DNA of 64,000 nt from Azorinus chamasolen. Its lineage: Eukaryota > Mollusca > Bivalvia > Cardiida > Solecurtidae. The stretch covers positions 25,851,858 through 25,915,857 of the forward strand of contig OY755242.1 of the NCBI GenBank assembly GCA_963576725.1, in the 5' to 3' direction. The notes under the pieces are model-generated. The model was not told where the DNA came from. It saw only the letters and a program-made list of their open reading frames with translations, and made no database searches. Position numbers and translations under genes: made by a program. Within the stretch, counting starts at the first letter, position 1; every line of letters begins with the position of its first letter. Below are positions 57,341-64,000 of this stretch, in pieces.

Positions 57341-59090
57341 AACATAGTGTAAATAGATTTTATGTAAAGGAATCATATCTAGTAGGGCCGGTATATGACA
57401 GATTGACCGGACTGATATGTAAATGACTTACATGTGACCAGTAGTACGGGTAAAATGTGTACTGTCATGAGGTAACCCATAAGCTTGACCGGTAATTAAT
57501 ATGCACGAGTGCACGTCATAAAACCCACCACTTAACTAGCTAATTGTAAATTCGGGCGGGCATCAACATAAAAATAATAAGATGCTGTAATAAAGTTGCT
57601 GTTTGAAATGACTGTTATAGCTATAGGTTAAGAATTGGAAAATAATTGGGTCTTATGTGCTCCTCTGCATAAGCAAAGATTTCAAGGCGGAAACTATCTT
57701 TATTAATAATGAGTAAATACATAGGAATATGTTTTATTAATAATGATATGCCATGAAATACACAAGCGGGTGATACAGTTCTCCAAATGGTGACCATGTT
57801 ATGGTGTGCTTACATGGAGCATTCAAGGGTTGAGTTAAAAAGACTTTGACACCAGATAGAAGAGGAGAAATTAAACGGAGAAAAATCTCTCTGTTTGAGT
57901 TGGAGACGAACTATGAAATACTTGTGGTCATTAACTTTTGTGTAAATAGACAGATATGAACATTAACTATTGTTTTATTCATATACACGTGCGTGTATAT
58001 ACAAGAGACTTGTCTGACAGCATTGAATCGGCGCAGAGCTTGGGAACCAGCGAGACCTGAACCAGTCAGCTAAAGTCGAGTCCGTGGTTACCATGACAAC
58101 AACAAGCAAATACCAAGGGAAACCAGTCGAGACAACCAGGGACGAATGAGCGGTTACTATGGCAACAGTAACAACCCACAGTAGGACCAGCCGAAAACGA
58201 CAAGCAGACATTAGTAGAAGTTACGTGATTGTATTAATTTCATAAGAGATTTACTTACTTGTTACATGTATAGAATCCATTTAAAAAAATTAGTTCTAGT
58301 TTTAAAGCCATTCTATGTGACTTATATGTTCACTGTCAAAATGCTTATGCTACATAACTAGTTAGTTAGAGAATTTATATGCAATGAATATCAATTAGGT
58401 CGGAGGTTAAAACTCATTACTCAGCTTAAAGGTGGCAATTGCTAACTGCCAAATGTGTCAAAATTAATTGGTACTCATTTAACACCATTATTTCCTATAC
58501 TCAAGTTAATTAAGAAAGGTGTTAATTAATTGAGATGTTACGAGCATCTGCTCAATTCTGGGTTTGACTGTCAGTTTAGTGAGTAAAATGGAATGTTAAG
58601 TAACTAAGTCATGTAAATTATAAGTACGTTACTGTTTCGTGTTTTGATTTTTATCATTGCAGAAGACATGAGAAGTTAGAAAGACTGTATACAGATCTCT
58701 CCTCAGGGACAAGGCAAAATTGTGGCCTAAAGGCGGAATACATTGTGAACTTGAACATTTACCTACACACAACGGATTACAGAGACAAAACAGTAAATTA
58801 CACCTGTGTGAGAAGAACTATTGAACTGTGTGTTAATTATTGTGTGTTATGAACCTGACATTTGAAGCCTTAAGCTAAATACTGACACTAGTGAATGCCT
58901 TATACAATCCTGAGAAATTTTGTAAATCGTAACATAGCGATAGAGAGTTACTGTATACAGTATTGCGTAATTAATATGTGGTGATGGGGTTTTAAATTTT
59001 ACATTAATAGATCAATATTATATTTTCATGGGCGATACAGCTAAACACGTATTAATCAGATTTAATTGTTGACTCAATGAAATCTGAAAT
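57341..59090 (+). other. 3' non-coding region of the LTR element
   Basis: No open frame of note. Two imperfect ~69-bp direct repeats near 58080 and 58150 share ggttaccatgacaacaac/ggttactatggcaacagt. A polypyrimidine-AG (gatttttatcattgcag) ends at 58662, resembling a splice acceptor. No env-like signal seen. Confidence 0.5.
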
Positions 59091-59105
59091 GAAGGAAGAG
59101 GCGAG
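59091..59105 (+). promoter_or_regulatory. Polypurine tract
   Basis: gaaggaagaggcgag, purine-rich with one C, directly before the 3' LTR. This is the primer for plus-strand synthesis. Confidence 0.8.
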
Positions 59106-59647
59106 TGTCACGTAGTGACTTTTAACCTCTTGATTTGGATCCAATATCTTGGTTTGGATCCAAACATTATATAGATAGGAGAACTCTCTAACCAGGAAAT
59201 ACTTAAATATGAACCAGGAAACACTTTTTGAGAGTCGCGATCTGCTTGGATTGATAATTATTTTATTATAGCTTATGGGTATATTGCTATGGCAACTGTC
59301 CTTAGATGGGAGATGGGGACGAGACATTGCACGGCAAACAGGAAATGTCTGTCATCTTGCTTAGTGATATATACTGTCAAAAGGTGGACATTCGGGGTTG
59401 GGAGTTCAGTTGGAGAGTCAGTCTAGATTAGATCAATTGGGCAGATTAGATATAGAAATGCATTATGGGGTAAATTTAGGGACCGCAAGGTACGTGGCAG
59501 GCATATGCCAGTATCGATTTAGAAACAAATAGGGGCAGTCATGTTATAGAACTTTAACTATGTGTTGCTGTATTATAGTTTATGAAATGTGTTTATTAAA
59601 TTATCTGAGACTGAAAATGTGTTGTAAATGAAGCCCATTACGCGACA
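59106..59647 (+). repeat. 3' LTR
   Basis: 542 bp, the same length as the 5' LTR, about 98% identical by eye. Confidence 0.95.
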
Positions 59648-59729
59648 ACATTTTGGCGGGAAAACAATACAATGTAATGCAGGTGTAACAGGAAATTTTG
59701 ATGCTGTTACAAATGACACAGGAGTCAGT

Positions 59730-60020
59730 TCTTAACATTAAAAACAGAACCTTTGACGATTATGATGGCTAAGAAAAGAGCCAGTGGTCGAAACGTTTAA
59801 TAGTTAAAACGAACCCTAGGCCATTCTAAACGTTAAAAAGGACCCTGGATTGCTTGTCAACGTTAAAAACAGATCCTGGGTAAATTCTTAACGTTTTAAA
59901 AAAAGGACACAGGGTCAAATTGTTAAAAAAACATGCTGTGTTGATTGTTACTGTTAAGTTTAAGAAAGACCCTATGAGGATCCTTAACGTAAAAAACATA
60001 CCCTCAGTCAATTCTAAATG
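59730..60020. repeat. Degenerate ~45-bp minisatellite
   Basis: About six or seven units with aacgttaaaaa followed by gaccctgg-type words (59830, 59860, 59890, 59990). Confidence 0.6.
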
Positions 60021-60284
60021 CATGTAACACTGGCTCTTAGACAGCTGCAACAGAAGTTACCTAATATGGATCTACAGTCTTTGCATAAGCATGTATAGCA
60101 TCTGATTTGGGTGGTGTTGTAAGCAAGCAATGAAGACCCAGTAGCTCCTACAGCTGTCTGATATGGGTCTATATTGTTATAATGCTGTAATTCATCTGAA
60201 AGTTCTGACACTGCAAGTATTTGAACAGCATGGCCTACCCATGTACGAATAGTATTTAGAGATCTTTATAGTGTCTGATTCATG

Positions 60285-60350
60285 CTAATGTAGTAGCAAA
60301 CAGTGTAGACCCTGTAGTTTGATTTGGGTCTACACTGTTTGCCAAAGCAT
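60285..60350. repeat. Palindromic MITE core
   Basis: Perfect 17-bp inverted repeat GCAAACAGTGTAGACCC (60296-60312) and complement (60326-60342). Confidence 0.7.
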
Positions 60351-60359
60351 ACCTGTCCA

Positions 60360-62775
60360 ATACTTACAGACAAATTACAAATTTGGAATCCGTAACTGAT
60401 AAGGTATAGGAGATATGCTCCGGACAAGCTTTTAGTAAACTCAAGGTCAAAGGTCAAGGGCACATTGACTTGAAAATGGTACGCGACACTCCGCCATCCC
60501 AAGATGAACTCACACACTAATTTTGGAATCCGTAGCTGGTAAGGTATAGGAGATATGCTCTTGACAAGCTTTTTGTATCTGGTAAGAAGGTATAGGAGAT
60601 ATGTTCCGGATTGTAAAATTGAAGTCAAAAGTCAAGGTCAGTGATCTGAAAATGGTACACGACTCTCCGCCATCTCAAGATGAACTCATAAACAAAATTT
60701 GGAATCCGTAGCTGGTAAGGTATAGGAGATATCCTCCGGACAAGCTTTTTGTAAATTCGAGGTCAAAGGTCAAGGTCACAGTGACCTGAAAATGTTACTC
60801 GATACTCCGCCATCCCAAGATGAATTCACAAACCAAATTTGGAATACGTAGCTTGTAAGATATAGGAGATATTCTCTGGACAACCTTTTAGTAAAATCGA
60901 GGTCAAAGGTCAAGGTCACAGTGACCTGAAAATGGTATGCGACACTCCTCCATTACAAGATAAACTCACACACCAAATATGGAATCCGTAGCTGGTAAGG
61001 AGATATGCTCCGGACAAGCTTTTTGTAAAATCGAGGTCAAAGGTCAAGGTCACAGTGACTTGAAAATGGTACGCGACACTCCGCCATCCAAAGATGAACT
61101 CACACACCAATTTTGGAATCCGTAGCTGCTAAGGTACAGGAGATATGCTCCGGACAAGCTTTTTGTAACATCAATGTCAAAGGTCAAGGTCACAGTGACC
61201 TGAAAATGGTATGCCACACTCCTCCATCACAAGATAAACTCACTCACCAAATTTGGAATCCGTAGCTGGTACGGAGATATGCTCCGGACAAGCTTTTTGT
61301 AAAATCGACGTAAAAAGGTCAATGCCAAGGTCACAGTGACACTCCGCGATCTCAAGATGATCTCACACACCGAATTTGGAATCCGTAGCTGGTAAGGTAT
61401 AGGAGATATGCTCCGGACAAGCTTTTTGTAAAATCGGTCAAAGGTAAAGGTCAAGGTCACAGTGAACTGAAAATGGTACGCAACACTCCGCAATCCCAAG
61501 ATGAACTCACACACCAAATTTAGAATCCTTAGCTGGTAAGGTATAGGAGATATACTCCGGAAAAGCTTTTTGTAGCTGGTAAGTAGACACTTTTTTGTAA
61601 AATCGAGGTCAAAGGTCAATGTCAGGGACACGGTGACAAGATAAACTCACTCACCAAATTTGGAATCCGTAGCTGGTACGGAGATATGCTCCGGACAAAC
61701 TTTTTGTAAAATCGACGTAAAAAGGTCAATGTCAAGGTCACAGTGACACTCCGCGATCTCAAGATGATCTCACACACCGAATTTGGAATCCGTAGCTGGT
61801 AAGGTATAGGAGATATGCTCCGGACAAGCTTTTTGTAAAATCGGTCAAAGGTAAAGGTCAAGGTCACAGTGAACTGAAAATGGTACGCGACACTCCGCCA
61901 TCCCAAGATGAACTCACACACCAAATTTGGAATCCGTAGCTGGTAAGGTATAGGAGATATGCTTCGGACAAGCTTTTTGTAAAATCAAGGTCAAATGTCA
62001 AGGTCAAGGTCACAATGACATGAAAATGGTACGTGACACTCCGCCATCATACGTTGACATTACACACCAAATTTGGTATCCGTAGCTGATGTGACAAAGG
62101 CAATATACTCCGGACAAAAGGTACACACACCCACCAACACCCACATCCACTCACACACCAAATTTGGAATCTGTAGCTGGTAAGGAAATATGTTCCGGAC
62201 AAGCTTTTGTAAAATCGAGGTCAAAGGTCAAGGTCACAGTGACCTGAAAATGGTATGCGACACTCCGCGATCTCAAGATGATCTCACACACCAAATTTGG
62301 ATTCCGTAGCTGGTAAGGTATAGGAGATATGCTCCGGACAAGCTTTTTGTAAAATCGGTCAAAGGTAAAGGTCAAGGTCACAGTGAACTGAAAATGGTAC
62401 GCAACACTCCGCAATCCCAACACTAAATTTGGAATCCTTAGCTGGTAAGGTATAGGAGATATACTCCGGACAAGCTTTTTGTAGTTGGTAAGGAATAAAC
62501 GTTTTGTTTTTGTAAAATCGAAGTCAAATGTCAAGGTCAAGGACACAGTGACCTGCAAATGGTACGCGACACTCCGCCATCCCAAGATAAACTCACACAC
62601 CAAATTTGGAATCCGTAGCTGGTAAGGTATAGGAGATATGCTCCGGACAAGCTTTTTGTAAAATCAAGGTCAAAGGTCAAGGTCACAATGACTTGAAAAT
62701 GGTACGCTACACTCCGCCATCAAAAGATGAACTTACACACCAAATTTGGTATCCGTAGCTGATGTGACAAAGCTT
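60360..62775. repeat. 140-bp satellite array with nuclear-receptor motifs
   Basis: About 18 units anchored by atttggaatccgtagctg. Most are 140 bp apart, with 123, 132-134, 144-146 and 176-177 bp variants and one short 91-bp unit. Each typically has gatatgctccggacaagc, aggtcaaaggtcaaggtcac and cgacactccgccatc. The long minus open frames here are repeats of the satellite, not genes. Confidence 0.95.
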
Positions 62776-62870
62776 TAGTGTACATATCGGTCCATATAGT
62801 GACGTAATAAAGGGGGTATAATATTAGGCTGGGTCCTAGTAGTGGTTACCGTAGCATCCCCCCCTAGACT
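62776..62870. repeat. Segment shared with 50500-50560
   Basis: gtacatatcggtccatatag, then tgacgtaataaaggggg, matches the sequence before the 163-bp duplication. Confidence 0.6.
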
Positions 62871-62874
62871 TTTT

Positions 62875-63005
62875 TTCATGGGTACCAAATTGTTCGTTGG
62901 GGTCGTAAGAACACATTTTGAGCATGCCCCCCAAAATAAGTTTGTCCCAGCTATGTTTTATTTAACGGTTTCCATGGTAACCCGAGGTAATTTTCGAAAC
63001 TACCT
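62875..63005. repeat. Single arm of the 37240 foldback family
   Basis: gggtaccaaattgttcgttg, gctatgttttatttaacgg and tttccatggtaaccc match both arms of the 37240-37520 element. Confidence 0.55.
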
Positions 63006-63089
63006 TAGTTCAGAAAATGCGCCATAACTTTGTTTTTAGAAGCAATAGAAGGACAAAACACAAAGCCTGATTCCTTTAAAAAATAGGAC

Positions 63090-63960
63090 CATCCCTAGGA
63101 GCCATAATGGACAAAGTGTCTTCCTGCTCTCCCTCAGAATCCGCCCTGGTGAACGCCATGGATGGCAGCACCCGGGAAGAGTGGGACCCGCCACAGACAT
63201 AGAAGTGTGGACTGTGGGTTCACATGAGAGCTATTCTCCCTCTAGGTGAAGCTTGCTGGTTCCCAGAATGAGTGTCGGCTATCGAGAGCGACCAGCCGGC
63301 GAATCTGAGGAGGCAGAGCGATGTCTTCGCATAGAAGAGTAATGGTAAGACCTCGATCTGCGATGAGAGCGGTGCGAGTGCCGGTTCCGATTAGAAGAAT
63401 AAGAAGGTTTTTACGCCTCCTACGGGGTGGGTGGGATGGGGGCTGGGGAGTCCGAGGTGTACTCAGAAGATGAAGAGTAATTGCAGGGTCTAGACGACCA
63501 AGAACGTCTAGACTTAGCCAGAGCAGCTTCCTGTTGACTTTCACCACTGTAATGCGGTGTAGAGACAGAATGCCCTGTAGAAAAGATTGGACTGGTAGAT
63601 TTACGGTCCATTTCGGTATCATGGTCCAAAGGACCAGACCGTGCCACCGGAGGACCGTTGGAGAGCAAACTTAGGACACCGGGCCAAAGAATACACAGTG
63701 ACATCTTTGGGCGGGGGCTCGGTAGACCGGTCTGCTTGTGATGTCATGAAACGGAAGCACTAATGCCAGGACACCGGTGATGGATAACTGGGCCTAGATT
63801 CAGCGGGACAAGGCAAAACTCTTCACACAACAAGCGGACCGGGAAACCTGGCAACAATAGTACCTGGGACCAGAACAAAGGGTACCATTCAAGTGGTAAA
63901 CGGGGAACCCGCGCCCGGGCCAGCAGTTGGGTGCCGATCTGCAACTAACAACTGGGGAAT
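63090..63960 (-). pseudogene. Ser/Arg-rich remnant, possibly DIRS-like gag
   Basis: GC-richer than the rest of the window. Minus-strand reading gives SWSSRPCNYSSSSEYTSDSP, then, after a frame change, a run rich in Ser, Arg and His (SYSSNRNRHSHRSHRRSRS), followed by DSEGEQEDTLSIM-type acidic sequence in another frame. Ser/Arg-rich gag proteins occur in DIRS-type elements of molluscs, but no YR recombinase or RT is visible before the window ends. It could equally be an unrelated SR-rich gene remnant. Confidence 0.25.
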
Positions 63961-64000
63961 CGACTGCACCACAGGGGCTGTTGACGAAAGAGATTTTAAA

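Larger units (their letters stand above)
52297..59647 (+). mobile_element. Ty3/Gypsy LTR retrotransposon
   Basis: 7351 bp bounded by 542-bp LTRs and a 4-bp ACAT duplication (52293-52296 and 59648-59651). Order: LTR, primer site, gag, frameshift signal, protease-RT, RNase H, integrase zinc finger without core, an inserted repeat, ~1.7 kb non-coding, polypurine tract, LTR. The PR-RT-RH-IN order marks it as Ty3/Gypsy. Confidence 0.95.

Noticed and set aside
57048..57376. Open frames of 87-99 codons around the (GT)n tract
   Set aside because: They read through the 3' UTR repeat and its microsatellite. The same occurs in the minus copy at 4765.
60266..62603. Series of minus-strand open frames up to 150 codons with repeated LTFDLDFTK-like text
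   Set aside because: They are the translated 140-bp satellite. The repetition is of DNA units with changing frames, and no start or domain is conserved.

Overview
This is animal genomic DNA, almost certainly from a bivalve mollusc and most likely a heterodont. It is AT-rich and intron- and transposon-dominated. It has no prokaryotic gene organisation, and the only host-type coding sequence is split by an intron. The repeat inventory points to a mollusc: satellite-cored elements ending in an (ACGG/ACAG) microsatellite and a terminal hairpin, palindromic elements containing 'gtctgcactgtttgc', and a very abundant reverse transcriptase with the MGTNCAPLVAD and YDKRDDF signatures. The species assignment is inference.

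Layout. 1-4 kb: a LINE (endonuclease-RT), broken by a 2-nt slip, one stop codon and an insertion of a Penelope-like (PLE-like) 3' end. 4-9 kb: TTAA-flanked MITEs, a mariner deletion derivative with ~190-bp inverted repeats, and a decayed CR1-like endonuclease. 9-21 kb: PLE-like copies in inverted pairs, dispersed copies of a ~281-bp repeat (called the 281 family here), two satellite-cored (pearl/Helentron-like) elements and a decayed RT. 21-31 kb: mostly unidentified sequence, a TTAA MITE with a 281-family copy inside it, and a minus-strand CR1/L2-like LINE. 32.5-36 kb: a PLE-like copy split by a complete but decayed mariner that itself carries a palindromic MITE, abutting an inverted PLE-like copy that preserves the RT core motif. 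36-44 kb: CA-rich low complexity, a foldback element, a 77-bp minisatellite and MITEs. 44.2-50.1 kb: two exons of a METTL24-like methyltransferase gene separated by a 5.5-kb intron. The intron holds a nearly intact Tc1 element nested in a PLE-like 3' UTR, a tandem PLE-like pair and a foldback element. 50.5-51.5 kb: a 163-bp tandem duplication and a 281-bp tandem array. 52.3-59.6 kb: a young Ty3/Gypsy LTR retrotransposon. 60.3-62.8 kb: a 140-bp satellite whose units carry nuclear-receptor response elements. 63-64 kb: a GC-richer Ser/Arg-rich remnant.

How parts work together. The LTR element shows the whole life-cycle machinery: matching LTRs, primer site, gag, a classic -1 frameshift signal, protease-RT-RNase H and a polypurine tract. 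It has lost the integrase core in frame and carries one pol deletion, so it would need helper functions. The nested insertions give a relative order: PLE-like copies are older than the mariner and Tc1 elements in them, and the TTAA MITE is older than the 281-family copy in it. The methyltransferase exons join in phase and look like the only host gene fragment here.
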